A stretch of 64,000 nt of DNA from an uncultured Lachnospiraceae bacterium (GTDB lineage Bacteria; Bacillota; Clostridia; Lachnospirales; Lachnospiraceae). The translations under genes and the position numbers were made by a program. The notes under the pieces were generated by a model, which saw nothing but the letters and a program-made list of their open reading frames with translations, did no database searches and was not told the DNA's origin. The stretch lies in contig CAJUGJ010000002.1 in assembly GCA_910586015.1 (NCBI GenBank), forward strand, positions 1 to 64,000, written 5' to 3'. Positions 17,020 to 26,625 of the stretch are shown one piece after another. Within the stretch, counting starts at the first letter, position 1. Each line of letters begins with the position of its first letter.

Positions 17020-17104
17020 AAGCTGTTGTACTAAAAAATCAGACATAGGATATCAATACTATACGTATGTCTGATGGTGAATTGATTTTTTTATACAACA
17101 GCTT
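17020..17104. terminator. Convergent hairpin, CTGTTG family
   Basis: The outer stem AAGCTGTTGTA/TACAACAGCTT and an A-rich/T-rich second stem enclose a CAGACATA/TATGTCTG inner stem. It lies between two converging genes and should terminate both. It belongs to a hairpin family repeated in this window. Confidence 0.7.
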
Positions 17105-18043
17105 TTATAGTAAATTTTTATTACATAACTCTTCAATATCTTGCCTTTTTAACACTGTATTTACCCATTTTTTTGGAATACTATCAGCACCATAATAAAT
17201 TCCAGCTAAACCTCCAGCAACTGCTCCTATTGTATCTGTATCCTCCCCCAGATTTACTGCTTTGAGTACACAACTTTTATAGGAATTCGTATTGAGTAAA
17301 CACCATATTGCAGCCTCTAAAGTATCCACAACATATCCACTACTTTTTATTTCATTTTCGGGCAAAGCAGCAAAATATTCCAAATCTTTTAATCGAATAT
17401 ATGTAGTTATATCCTTCCATTTGTGATCGCTATAATATTGAAAAGCCTTTTCGATTCCTCTCTTAATTCCTTTAATTAATGACATTTCTTTCGATAGTAA
17501 ATTTAAAGCAATACAAACATAAATACCACATCCAATCAGACTTATTGGGTGTCTATGTGTTAAAGAAGACACATTATGTACAATTTCCATTTGCTCATCA
17601 GTTGAAATATTTGGTTTAGAATTAATATAATATGTTATTGGAAGAATTCGCATTAAAGAACCATTTCCGTTGTCATAAACCGATATTCCTCCACATTTTA
17701 GAGGATCTATCCCCTGTCCATAATTCATAATTGCTCTACTGGTTGCATTGCCAACATCAAACACTTCTCCTGTTGCTGTATATTCTCCATATAAAAGCCA
17801 TTCAGAAAACTTGTTCATGATATCTACATAATTTATACTTTGATTTTTAATTATACTATCTAATAATGCCAATGTTAAACTTGTATCATCAGACCATGTT
17901 CCTGCTGGCTGATGGTGTGTTCCATACCCTTGCATGGCTATAACAGGTGATTGCGAAATCTCTTTCCTAGATCTAAACTCCAAAGGGACTCCTAACGCAT
18001 CTCCTACTGCCACACCAATGATTCCATCATAAATCTTTCCCAT
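17105..18043 (-). CDS. ADP-ribosylglycohydrolase family protein
   Basis: 312 residues, usual length. The DraG-type metal and substrate motifs are GVAVGDALGVPLEF (N-terminus), GTWSDDTSLTLAL (about residue 50), GNGSLMRI and, near the C-terminus, GEDTDTIGAVAGGLAG. These Mg-dependent enzymes remove ADP-ribose from proteins or small molecules; the substrate cannot be told from sequence. No ADP-ribosyltransferase partner is seen nearby. Single gene. Confidence 0.92.
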   Translation of the reverse strand: MGKIYDGIIGVAVGDALGVPLEFRSRKEISQSPVIAMQGYGTHHQPAGTWSDDTSLTLALLDSIIKNQSINYVDIMNKFSEWLLYGEYTATGEVFDVGNATSRAIMNYGQGIDPLKCGGISVYDNGNGSLMRILPITYYINSKPNISTDEQMEIVHNVSSLTHRHPISLIGCGIYVCIALNLLSKEMSLIKGIKRGIEKAFQYYSDHKWKDITTYIRLKDLEYFAALPENEIKSSGYVVDTLEAAIWCLLNTNSYKSCVLKAVNLGEDTDTIGAVAGGLAGIYYGADSIPKKWVNTVLKRQDIEELCNKNLL

Positions 18044-18084
18044 AGATACCTTCTTTTTGATAGTATTTATGTTATATTGATAAA

Positions 18085-18385
18085 CTAATCTTCTAAAATT
18101 TTACTTAAAAATGCAACTAAAACTTCTGAATCATATTTGTGCATACCTTCCGATTCAAAAATATGTACGACTTCGAACGGGCTAAGCGCTTCCCCGCCCT
18201 GTAATCCGGAAATCATTAAGTCATAGGTATCTGCAACTGCTAGATCTGTCTAGCTGTTACATGTAGCGGATAACCTGTTCCATCAAGTCGTTCATGGTGT
18301 GCAAGCATTGCCTGTTTAATTTCATTATCAATCTGTTTATTTTTGATAATCTTATATCCTTCTATTACATATGATTTTTTGTTTA
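18085..18385 (-). pseudogene. Remnant of an HD-GYP domain gene (truncated, frameshifted)
   Basis: Minus-strand translation gives IKQAMLAHHERLDGTGYPL, the HD-GYP signature of cyclic-di-GMP phosphodiesterases, then a stop. In another frame it resumes as DLAVADTYDLMISG and runs to a stop at 18085. The N-terminal half is missing: similarity starts where the ABC-F gene stops. There is no start codon or ribosome site. It is a decayed C-terminal fragment of perhaps 100 codons and not expected to be functional. Confidence 0.75.
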
Positions 18386-20014
18386 ATCGTTTTCTTCACG
18401 ATTCACTTGAAGCACTTGTCTTTTTCTTGCCATGATATCACTATCGAGATATTCATCATACGTTGTCACTTTATCAATTAATCCTCCCGGAGTGATTTCC
18501 ATGATTCGATTTGCGATAGTTTGAATGAACTGATGATCCTGAGAGGTAAATAATACAACTCCCGGAAATTTAATTAATCCATTATTTAATGCAGTAATAG
18601 ATTCCATATCCAAATGATTTGTCGGTTCATCTAAAATAAGAACATTTGCACCCATAATCATCATTTTAGAAAGCATAACACGAACGCGTTCTCCACCAGA
18701 AAGAACCTTTACTTGCTTTACTCCCTCTTCTCCTGCAAATAACATTCTTCCTAAAAATCCGCGGACATATGTTACATCTTTTTCTGGAGAATATGGCATC
18801 AACCAGTCTACAATGATCTCATCTCCTGAGAATTCTTTTGTATTATCCTTTGGAAAGTAAGATTTTGTGATGGTAACACCCCATTTATATTCTCCTTCAT
18901 CTGGTTCTAATTCTCCGGATAATATTTTAAATAGAGTAGTCGTCGCTAGTGTATTGGCTCCGATAAATGCCACTTTATCCTCTCGATTCAGAATAAAAGA
19001 GATATTATCTAAAACTTTTACTCCGTCAATCGTTTTCGAAAGATTTTTTACTGTCAGAACTTCATTTCCAATCTCACGGTTTGGTCGAAAATCAATATAT
19101 GGATATTTCCTAGACGATGGACGAATTTCATCCAGTTCAATTTTTTCTAGTGCTCTTTTTCTTGAAGTTGCCTGTTTTGATTTAGAAGCATTCGCAGAAA
19201 ATCTCTGAATAAATTCTTGAAGTTCTTTTATCTTTTCTTCCTTTTTCTTATTTGCTTCCTTCATTTGACGGATCATTAACTGACTTGATTCATACCAAAA
19301 ATCATAATTTCCGGCATAGAGCTGAATTTTAGCATAGTCGATATCTGCAATCTGTGTACAGACCTTATTTAAAAAATAACGATCATGTGAAACCACAATA
19401 ACTGTATTATCAAAATTAATTAAAAATTCTTCTAACCAACGAATTGCCTCTAAATCCAAATGGTTTGTTGGCTCATCTAATAATAAAATATCTGGATTGC
19501 CAAATAGAGCTTGCGCTAGTAAAACTTTCACCTTTTGGCTACCGTTTAGTTCACTCATCTGTTTTGTATGAAATTCTGTATCAATTCCAAGTCCATTTAA
19601 CAAACTGGCAGCGTCCGACTCTGCTTCCCATCCATTCATTCCTGCAAATTCTGCTTCTAATTCGCTTGCCTTCATACCATCTTCTTCCGTAAAATCTTCT
19701 TTTGCATAGATGGCATCTTTTTCTTTCATAATCTCATATAATCTTTGATTTCCCATAATTACAGTATTAATAACATCATAGGTATCATATTTAAAATGAT
19801 CCTGCTGTAAAAAGGATAATCTCTGTCCCGGAGTAATAATAATATCTCCTTTTGTTGGTTCTAACTGTCCTGATAAAATTTTTAAAAAGGTCGATTTTCC
19901 TGCACCGTTTGCTCCAATCAAACCATAACAATTTCCCTCTGTAAATTTAATATTTACATCTTCAAATAAAGCTCTTTTTCCTATTCGAAGTGTCACATTA
20001 CTTGCCTGAATCAT
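18383..20014 (-). CDS. ABC-F family ATPase (YkpA/YbiT-like)
   Basis: 543 residues with two ATPase domains and no membrane segments. Domain 1 has Walker A GANGAGKST (34-42), signature LNGSQ and Walker B DILLLDEPTNHLD. A charged linker (about 245-300) follows. Domain 2 has an intact signature LSGGE and LILDEPTNHLD, but its Walker A reads GANTLATTT (352-360): the ATP-binding Lys is Thr358. ABC-F proteins act on ribosomes; YbiT/YkpA-type members are housekeeping factors rather than proven resistance proteins. GGAGG precedes the ATG. Confidence 0.93.
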   Translation of the reverse strand: MIQASNVTLRIGKRALFEDVNIKFTEGNCYGLIGANGAGKSTFLKILSGQLEPTKGDIIITPGQRLSFLQQDHFKYDTYDVINTVIMGNQRLYEIMKEKDAIYAKEDFTEEDGMKASELEAEFAGMNGWEAESDAASLLNGLGIDTEFHTKQMSELNGSQKVKVLLAQALFGNPDILLLDEPTNHLDLEAIRWLEEFLINFDNTVIVVSHDRYFLNKVCTQIADIDYAKIQLYAGNYDFWYESSQLMIRQMKEANKKKEEKIKELQEFIQRFSANASKSKQATSRKRALEKIELDEIRPSSRKYPYIDFRPNREIGNEVLTVKNLSKTIDGVKVLDNISFILNREDKVAFIGANTLATTTLFKILSGELEPDEGEYKWGVTITKSYFPKDNTKEFSGDEIIVDWLMPYSPEKDVTYVRGFLGRMLFAGEEGVKQVKVLSGGERVRVMLSKMMIMGANVLILDEPTNHLDMESITALNNGLIKFPGVVLFTSQDHQFIQTIANRIMEITPGGLIDKVTTYDEYLDSDIMARKRQVLQVNREEND

Positions 20015-20152
20015 AAAATCCTCCGTTCATAAAATTACTAAGGCATATCACGTTCTATTTTACTTGAATTAAAATATTTTTCAAGTCTTTTTTTAAGATC
20101 CTGATTATCTTTTCCAAAATTCTTTTTTCTCAAACATAAACTTCTTATAACT

Positions 20153-20198
20153 AAAAAAGTAATAGTAGTTTTAAAATAACAACTACTATTACTTTTTT
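20153..20198 (-). terminator. glnN terminator
   Basis: An 18-bp perfect stem (20153-20170 with 20181-20198) has A- and T-runs built into its ends, so it can work on both strands. It starts 10 bases after the glnN stop. Confidence 0.85.
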
Positions 20199-20207
20199 AT
20201 ATTTTTA

Positions 20208-22316
20208 TTACACTTCAAATAATAAATCTCCATATGTCGGAACTGGCCATACATTTTTATCTACTAACATTTCTAACTCATCAACTGGTGATCGAAGTGC
20301 TGCCATTGCAGCTACTACTTCATCTTTAAAAAATTCTGCCTGTTCTTTTCCTGCTTCCTTTTTTAAAGCTTGCGCAGATTTTTCTTTTAAATTATTTAGT
20401 GCCTCATTTGTCTTTGTCAATAATGTAGATACCTCTTTTAATAAATTTACTTGTACACTGCTATCTGCTTCTGGAACTGCTGCTTTTACTGCATTGATCG
20501 AATCGGCTAAGTTTTTTGTATATGTAATGATTGCAGGAATATATTTTTTAGATGCCATTTCAATCATTGTCTTAGCTTCAATATGAATTGCTTTTGAATA
20601 AGCTTCATAATTAATCTCCGCACGGGAATTTAATTCTGCACTATTATATACGCCAAATTTTTCAAACATCTGAATTACTTTTTCATCTGTAATACAAGGA
20701 ATTGCATCTACCATTGTTTCTAAATTTGGAAGTCCTCTCCACTTTGCTTCTTCTAACCATTCTTTCGCATATCCGTTTCCATTAAAAATAATTCTCTGAT
20801 GTTGTGTTACTGTCCTTTTAATCAAATCATGAACACACATATCAAAATCAGATGCTGTTTCAATTTCATCTGCTATATCACTTAACGCATCTGCTACAAT
20901 AGTATTTAATACTGTATTTGCTCCTGCTATTGACATAGAAGAGCCCAATGTACGAAATTCAAATTTATTTCCAGTAAATGCAAATGGTGAAGTACGATTT
21001 CGATCTGTCGCATCTTTTCTTAATTTTGGAAGAGTATGAACTCCTGTACTTAACTTTCCACCCTGTTTGGAATGTTTTGCCTCTCCTGTTTCAATAAGTT
21101 GAGAAACTACATCTGCTAATTGATCCCCTAAAAAGATAGAAATAATGGCTGGAGGTGCTTCATTTGCACCAAGTCTATGATCGTTGCCGGGGCAGGAAGC
21201 AGACATTCGAAGTAAATCGGCATGTTCATCCACTGCCTTTAAAATTGCCGAAAGGAACAATAAAAATTGAATGTTTTCATGAGGAGTTTTTCCAGGTTCT
21301 AATAAATTCTTTCCTGTGTTGGTAACTAATGACCAATTATTGTGTTTTCCAGAACCATTTACTCCCGCAAATGGTTTTTCATGTAGTAAACAAGCCAATC
21401 CATGACGCATTGCAACTTTTTTCATCGTATCCATAATTAACTGATTATGATCTGAGGCAATATTGGCAGTGGAATAGATTGGCGCAATTTCATGCTGTGC
21501 AGGAGCAGCTTCGTTATGTTGTGTTTTTGCTAAAATTCCAAGTTTCCAAAGTTCGATATTGAGCTCTCTCATAAAAGATGCAATTCTTTCTTTGATCGAT
21601 CCAAAATAGTGATCTTCTAATTCTTGTCCTTTTGGTGGCATTGCTCCAAATAATGTCCTTCCAGTAAATACAAGATCCTCTCGTTGCAGATATTTTTCTC
21701 GATCAATTAAAAAATATTCCTGTTCTGCCCCCACCGAACAAGAAACACTTGTTACATCTTTATGTCCAAATAATTTTAAAATACGAACTACCTGTGTACT
21801 TAATGCTTCCATAGAACGAAGTAGAGGTGTCTTTTTATCAAGTGCTTCTCCGGTATAAGAACAAAATGCAGTTGGAATACATAATGTCACTCCTGCTGCA
21901 TCTTCTCTCAAAAATGCAGGTGAAGTACAATCCCATGCAGTATATCCTCTTGCTTCAAATGTTGCTCTTAATCCTCCTGATGGAAAAGAAGAAGCATCTG
22001 GTTCTCCTTTGATCAATTCCTTTCCTGAAAACTCCATTAAAACTTTTCCTCCTGAAACTGGAGTGATAAAGGAATCGTGTTTTTCTGCGGTAATTCCTGT
22101 CATTGGTTGAAACCAATGAGTATAATGAGTAGCCCCTCTTTCAATCGCCCAATCTTTCATTGCATTAGCAACTATATTTGCTACATTTGGATCGAGATCC
22201 TCTCCACTTTCAATCGTCTTCATCAAAGCTCGAAACGTTTCTTTTGGAAGTCTTTCTTTCATTACAGATTCATTAAACACATCTCTTCCAAAAATCTCTG
22301 TCAATTTTTCCTGCAT
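20208..22316 (-). CDS. glnN: Glutamine synthetase type III
   Basis: 702 residues, the long GSIII form. It makes glutamine from glutamate, ammonia and ATP. Recognised by the GSIII-specific N-terminal region (FGRDVFNESVMKERL), FEARGYTAWDCTSPAF, ATP/glutamate-site segments such as NEAAPAQHEIAP and GVNGSGKHNNWS, and a long helical C-terminus. AAGGAGAG precedes the ATG. It stands alone between strong terminators, with no nitrogen regulator beside it. Confidence 0.96.
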   Translation of the reverse strand: MQEKLTEIFGRDVFNESVMKERLPKETFRALMKTIESGEDLDPNVANIVANAMKDWAIERGATHYTHWFQPMTGITAEKHDSFITPVSGGKVLMEFSGKELIKGEPDASSFPSGGLRATFEARGYTAWDCTSPAFLREDAAGVTLCIPTAFCSYTGEALDKKTPLLRSMEALSTQVVRILKLFGHKDVTSVSCSVGAEQEYFLIDREKYLQREDLVFTGRTLFGAMPPKGQELEDHYFGSIKERIASFMRELNIELWKLGILAKTQHNEAAPAQHEIAPIYSTANIASDHNQLIMDTMKKVAMRHGLACLLHEKPFAGVNGSGKHNNWSLVTNTGKNLLEPGKTPHENIQFLLFLSAILKAVDEHADLLRMSASCPGNDHRLGANEAPPAIISIFLGDQLADVVSQLIETGEAKHSKQGGKLSTGVHTLPKLRKDATDRNRTSPFAFTGNKFEFRTLGSSMSIAGANTVLNTIVADALSDIADEIETASDFDMCVHDLIKRTVTQHQRIIFNGNGYAKEWLEEAKWRGLPNLETMVDAIPCITDEKVIQMFEKFGVYNSAELNSRAEINYEAYSKAIHIEAKTMIEMASKKYIPAIITYTKNLADSINAVKAAVPEADSSVQVNLLKEVSTLLTKTNEALNNLKEKSAQALKKEAGKEQAEFFKDEVVAAMAALRSPVDELEMLVDKNVWPVPTYGDLLFEV

Positions 22317-22400
22317 ACTTTGTACTCTCCTTCCACAACCCTCTTTTTCTATCTTATTCCAAACCTGCCTTCTCAGTACATAGATTCTTTTTAATAATAA

Positions 22401-22429
22401 AAGGGCGTTCTCTCGTAGAGAACACCCTT
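22401..22429 (-). terminator. Terminator after the MscS gene
   Basis: AAGGGTGTTCTC/GAGAACGCCCTT stem (one G-T pair) followed by TTTATTATT on the minus strand, between the MscS gene and glnN. Confidence 0.75.
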
Positions 22430-22538
22430 GCTCTAAATCTTTTTTATCTTACCATATTTTAAAAAAAATGAAAATAGGATTTTATGAAAAAGATTTTATG
22501 AAATCCATTCAAATTTTGTGCAACTATTACAAAGAAAA

Positions 22539-23402
22539 TTACTTTTTTAACTCTTGCATATCTTTTATATGAAGATCTAATTGATGATATGGAATATTAA
22601 TTCCATTCTCATCAAAAGCATATTTGATACTTTCCATTAATTCTCCTCGTACAGTCCAATAATTTTCTTTTAGTGTCCATACCCGAAATGTCAATCCAAT
22701 CGAATGATCGTCAAAACTGTTTACAAAAATAGTTGCAGGTATATCTTTTATTGTATATTCACTTTCTTCATAAATAGTTTGTAGTATTTGTTTTGCCTGA
22801 CGAATATCATTATCATAACCAATTGGAATTGATAAATCAACTCTTCGATTTGTCTCATGAGTTACATTAATAATATTTGTATTAGATAGTGCTCCATTTG
22901 GAAGAACAATCTTTCTATTATCTGGAGTTAAAATATTAGTATAAAAAATATCAATTCCTATTACGGTACCTTCTACACCACTTGCTACAATAAAATCTCC
23001 TACTCGGAATGGTTTTAGAACTAAAATTAAAATACCACCTGCAAAATTCGATAGACTTCCTTGAAATGCAAGTCCTATCGTTAAACCAGCAGAACCTAAA
23101 ACTGCAATAAAGGAAGCAGTACCAATTCCTACTTTATCACAAACTGCAATAGCAAGTACAAGATAAAGACCAATTTTTGCCATAGAAGATAGAAAACTTG
23201 CTACTCCTGCATCTATTTTCCCTTTTTCAAGTACTTTATCTAATAGTCTAATAACCCAAGAAATCAGCTTTGTTCCTACAAAGAGAATGATTAAAGCAAC
23301 CAAAATTTTTGATCCCATTGAGATTATTTTATTTATTATATTATCCCAAGTAATCGTATTACTTAAAGTTGCTAAAAATAAAACCCTCGAAATATTACCC
23401 AT
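22539..23402 (-). CDS. Small-conductance mechanosensitive channel, MscS family
   Basis: 287 residues. Three N-terminal membrane segments lead into the pore helix and the Gly/Ala-rich gate (GSAGLTIGLAFQGSLSNFAGG). The beta domain follows (FRVGDFIVASGVEGTVIGI), with a cytoplasmic alpha/beta domain to the end. It releases solutes on hypo-osmotic shock. AAAAGGGG precedes the ATG. It lies 26 bases downstream of glgB on the same strand and may be read from the same message. Confidence 0.94.
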   Translation of the reverse strand: MGNISRVLFLATLSNTITWDNIINKIISMGSKILVALIILFVGTKLISWVIRLLDKVLEKGKIDAGVASFLSSMAKIGLYLVLAIAVCDKVGIGTASFIAVLGSAGLTIGLAFQGSLSNFAGGILILVLKPFRVGDFIVASGVEGTVIGIDIFYTNILTPDNRKIVLPNGALSNTNIINVTHETNRRVDLSIPIGYDNDIRQAKQILQTIYEESEYTIKDIPATIFVNSFDDHSIGLTFRVWTLKENYWTVRGELMESIKYAFDENGINIPYHQLDLHIKDMQELKK

Positions 23403-23428
23403 TTAATTGCCCCTTTTCCTATATGTTT

Positions 23429-25756
23429 TTAATTTTCTGATTTTGTTTTTTTACTACGTTTACGTACTGGTTCTGTCGTTGGTTCTATTGTTTTTACTTC
23501 TGTAGTTTTTAGTTCTGTTTCTTTTTTGACTGGCTTTTTTTCTGGTGTACAGGTAAAAACTGCCATTCCAAGTGGAGGAATATTAATCATAATGGAGTTC
23601 TTTTGACCATCTACTGGAATTTTTTTGGAACTCTTTGCCCGTGGATTGACAAAACCTCTTCCTCCATAATTTAAGGCATCACTGTTAAAAATTTCTTTAT
23701 ACTTTCCTGCAAATGGAATAGCAACAGAAGTATTTTCATATGGAATCGGGGTAAAGTTACAGATTATATATAGTGTTTCTTCTTTTTTCTTGGTTTTTCT
23801 TACAAAACTCACAATACTGTGATCGGCATCTAAATGGCTCATCCACTCAAATCCTTTTGGATCAAAATCTAATTCGTAAAATGCAGGATACTTTCGATAT
23901 AAAGTAAGTAAATCTTTCATATACATCTGCATTTGGTTATGTTTTTCTTCATTTAACAGTTCCCAATCCAAACTGCGTTCTTCACTCCACTCTCTTAATT
24001 GAGCGATATCTTGTCCCATAAACAATAATTTTTTCCCTGGATGTGCCATCATAAATCCATAAGCAGCACGTAGATTTGAAAATTTATCTCCTTCTAATCC
24101 GGGCATTTTATTAATCATAGAACATTTTCCATGTACTACTTCATCATGTGATAGTACGAGAATAAATCTCTCACTGTAAGCATAGTGCATACTAAAAGTA
24201 AGGGCACCATGATTTCCTTTACGGAATAGAGGATCTAATTTCATATAATTTGTAAAGTCATTCATCCAGCCCATATTCCATTTTAGATCAAATCCTAGTC
24301 CATCTTTTTTCATGTCCCCTGTTACCTGTGGCCATGCTGTTGATTCTTCTGCAATTAATAGAGCTCCATCTTTTCTTTTATGAAAGACTTTACTTAATTG
24401 GCGTAAAAATGCAATCGCATCGAGATTTTCATTTCCGCCAAATTCATTTGCAACCCATTCTCCATCCTTTTTTCCATAGTCTAAATAAAGCATAGAAGCT
24501 ACTGCATCCATACGAATTCCATCAACGTGATATTTTTCTACCCAAAATAGTGCATTGGCAGTTAAAAAGTTAGACACTTCTGGTCTTGCATAGTTATAAA
24601 TTAGAGTTCCCCAATGAGGATGTGCTCCTTGTCTTGGATCTTTATGTTCATATAGACATGTTCCATCAAATGCAGCCAGTCCAAACGTATCTCTTGGAAA
24701 ATGTGCTGGAACCCAATCTAAAATTACACCAATGTCATTTTTGTGCATATAATCAATAAAATACATTAAATCCTGTGGTGTACCATATCTGGAAGTGGCT
24801 GCGTAATATCCAGTCACTTGATATCCCCATGAAGCATCTAATGGATGTTCCATAACTGGCATTAATTCTATATGTGTATATCCCATCTTTTTTACATACT
24901 CTGCAAGCATCACCGCAAGTTCACGATAATTATAAAAACTTCCATTTTCTTCTTGTGGTTTTTTCCAAGATCCTAAATGTACTTCATAAATATACATTGG
25001 TTCTTTATTGTGATCTATGGTTTTTCTATGCTTCATCCAGTTTTCATCTGTCCAAGAATATCCTGTTAAATCTGTAACAACAGAAGCAGTATTTGGTCGT
25101 AATTCTGCTGCATTTGCATAAGGATCTGATTTTAAATAAGTCAATCCTCCCTTTGCCTTGATCTCAAATTTATAAATAGTTCCTATCTTTAAGCCTGGAA
25201 TAAACAATTCAAATACTCCTGTATCTTCTCTACGACACATTGGATGTCTTCTTCCATCCCAAAGGTTAAAATCTCCTACTATACTTACACGTATCGCAAA
25301 TGGAGCCCAAACTGCAAAAAGCACACCATCTACTCCATTAACATTTGTTAGATGTGCACCAAGATATTCATAGATCTGTTCATGAATTCCCTGATTAAAC
25401 TTCTTTAATTCTGTAATTGGAATTACTGGTTCAAAACTGTAGGGATCTATGATTTCTTCTTGTGTACCATCTTCCCAAAACACTTGTAAAGTATAGGAAA
25501 TCTTCTTTTTTTCTGGTAACAATATAGCATAAAATCCCTCTTCATCTTCCTGAATCATCGGATATTCTCTTCCCTCCGATAAAACTTGAACATTTCTTGC
25601 TCCTGGCAAAAATGTGTTGATAAGAATTCCATCTTTTGTTATATGACTTCCTAAAATATGATGGGGATTATCATGTTCAGAATAGACAATAGCCTCAATT
25701 TCCTCCCAATCCATCAGATCATAAACTAAATCATCCACCTTTTGATCTTCTCGCAT
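23429..25756 (-). CDS. glgB: 1,4-alpha-glucan branching enzyme
   Basis: 775 residues. The CBM48 N-terminal modules precede a GH13 catalytic domain with GIRMDAV (Asp nucleophile), LLIAEESTAWP (Glu acid) and LSHDEVVHGK, then an all-beta domain. It forms alpha-1,6 branches in glycogen. The last 35 or so residues are a Lys/Thr/Glu-rich tail beyond the usual C-terminus. It is not in a complete glg operon; a second glycogen-type GH13 gene is at 54364. The leader holds crossing inverted repeats next to the ribosome site. Confidence 0.96.
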   Translation of the reverse strand: MREDQKVDDLVYDLMDWEEIEAIVYSEHDNPHHILGSHITKDGILINTFLPGARNVQVLSEGREYPMIQEDEEGFYAILLPEKKKISYTLQVFWEDGTQEEIIDPYSFEPVIPITELKKFNQGIHEQIYEYLGAHLTNVNGVDGVLFAVWAPFAIRVSIVGDFNLWDGRRHPMCRREDTGVFELFIPGLKIGTIYKFEIKAKGGLTYLKSDPYANAAELRPNTASVVTDLTGYSWTDENWMKHRKTIDHNKEPMYIYEVHLGSWKKPQEENGSFYNYRELAVMLAEYVKKMGYTHIELMPVMEHPLDASWGYQVTGYYAATSRYGTPQDLMYFIDYMHKNDIGVILDWVPAHFPRDTFGLAAFDGTCLYEHKDPRQGAHPHWGTLIYNYARPEVSNFLTANALFWVEKYHVDGIRMDAVASMLYLDYGKKDGEWVANEFGGNENLDAIAFLRQLSKVFHKRKDGALLIAEESTAWPQVTGDMKKDGLGFDLKWNMGWMNDFTNYMKLDPLFRKGNHGALTFSMHYAYSERFILVLSHDEVVHGKCSMINKMPGLEGDKFSNLRAAYGFMMAHPGKKLLFMGQDIAQLREWSEERSLDWELLNEEKHNQMQMYMKDLLTLYRKYPAFYELDFDPKGFEWMSHLDADHSIVSFVRKTKKKEETLYIICNFTPIPYENTSVAIPFAGKYKEIFNSDALNYGGRGFVNPRAKSSKKIPVDGQKNSIMINIPPLGMAVFTCTPEKKPVKKETELKTTEVKTIEPTTEPVRKRSKKTKSEN

Positions 25757-25765
25757 ATTCGATCT

Positions 25766-25846
25766 TTCTCCTCATTTCTGTGCGACTCTATTGTGCAAAC
25801 TATTGCATATAACAAGTTTGTGAATGTCGCACAGACACAAACTTGT
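25766..25846 (-). promoter_or_regulatory. Structured glgB leader with crossing inverted repeats
   Basis: TCTGTGCGAC (25777-25786) pairs with GTCGCACAGA (25826-25835), which is itself the loop of a perfect 11-bp stem (25812-25822 with 25836-25846). The pairings cross, as in a pseudoknot or a pair of alternative folds. One strand abuts AGAAATGAGGAG, the only ribosome-site-like sequence for glgB. Confidence 0.45.
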
Positions 25847-25862
25847 AGGTTATTTTCAACTT

Positions 25863-26600
25863 TTATTCTAAATACCATTCATCTTTTCCAGTTTCTTCTG
25901 AATTACCTTCTGACTTTGGCATATATTTTTTAAATACTCTTTCAATTAGAAAAGACATTAATAAACAACAAGGTGCTGGAATTAAAAGAATTGCTGGAGG
26001 GAAAATATATACTCCTAAAACACTAACTCCTAACAATAAAATTAATAAAATAGTATATGGAAAGTGACGAACCCCCATCATAAGTGCTGTCTTAAAAACT
26101 TCGGAAACCTTTTTCATAGAAAACCGAGATAAAACTGGAAAAATATATACTAAAGTTACGATTAATATAATTACAACCGCATTAGCAACCGCCTGATATA
26201 TAATTCCAAATTTGCTTCCTTGATTCGTTAACATTTTAGCATATTGATAATCAATTCCTAAGATATAAGAAGCTATCATATATAATTCCCCAATAATTGC
26301 TCCTTGCTTAAAATTTAATTTAAAGGATCGCATAAATTGCTGTAATATATAACCCCGTTCTCTGCGGACTACCTTGACAATCGTATAATATAATGCTGTT
26401 GTCGCAGGTCCTATTGTAATTCCCTGTATTAAAAATAAAAGCAACATCCCAACTGCGGCTGAACTTTGTGGTATAAATTGAAATAAGATGAAAAACCAAA
26501 TTGTACAAAATCCCATCCAGATAAGATTTAATAGTATCAAATCCCAAACCTTACCTAGCGTACTAAATAATTTATTATCTACATTAAAAAAACTGCTCAT
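25863..26600 (-). CDS. YesL-like (DUF624) membrane protein
   Basis: 245 residues with about five hydrophobic helices and the DUF624 N-terminus (FSTLGKVWDLILLNLIWMGF). Members often sit near carbohydrate-uptake genes but have no settled function. Here it lies between manA and glgB on the same strand, consistent with a sugar-related unit. GAGGAG precedes the ATG. The charged cytoplasmic tail is short. Confidence 0.85.
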   Translation of the reverse strand: MSSFFNVDNKLFSTLGKVWDLILLNLIWMGFCTIWFFILFQFIPQSSAAVGMLLLFLIQGITIGPATTALYYTIVKVVRRERGYILQQFMRSFKLNFKQGAIIGELYMIASYILGIDYQYAKMLTNQGSKFGIIYQAVANAVVIILIVTLVYIFPVLSRFSMKKVSEVFKTALMMGVRHFPYTILLILLLGVSVLGVYIFPPAILLIPAPCCLLMSFLIERVFKKYMPKSEGNSEETGKDEWYLE

Positions 26601-26625
26601 AATCTCCTCTGTTTCATCTTTATTG

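Noticed and set aside
18383..20014. ABC-F antibiotic resistance determinant
   Set aside because: Motifs and linker fit the housekeeping YkpA/YbiT type, and no mobile-element context is present.
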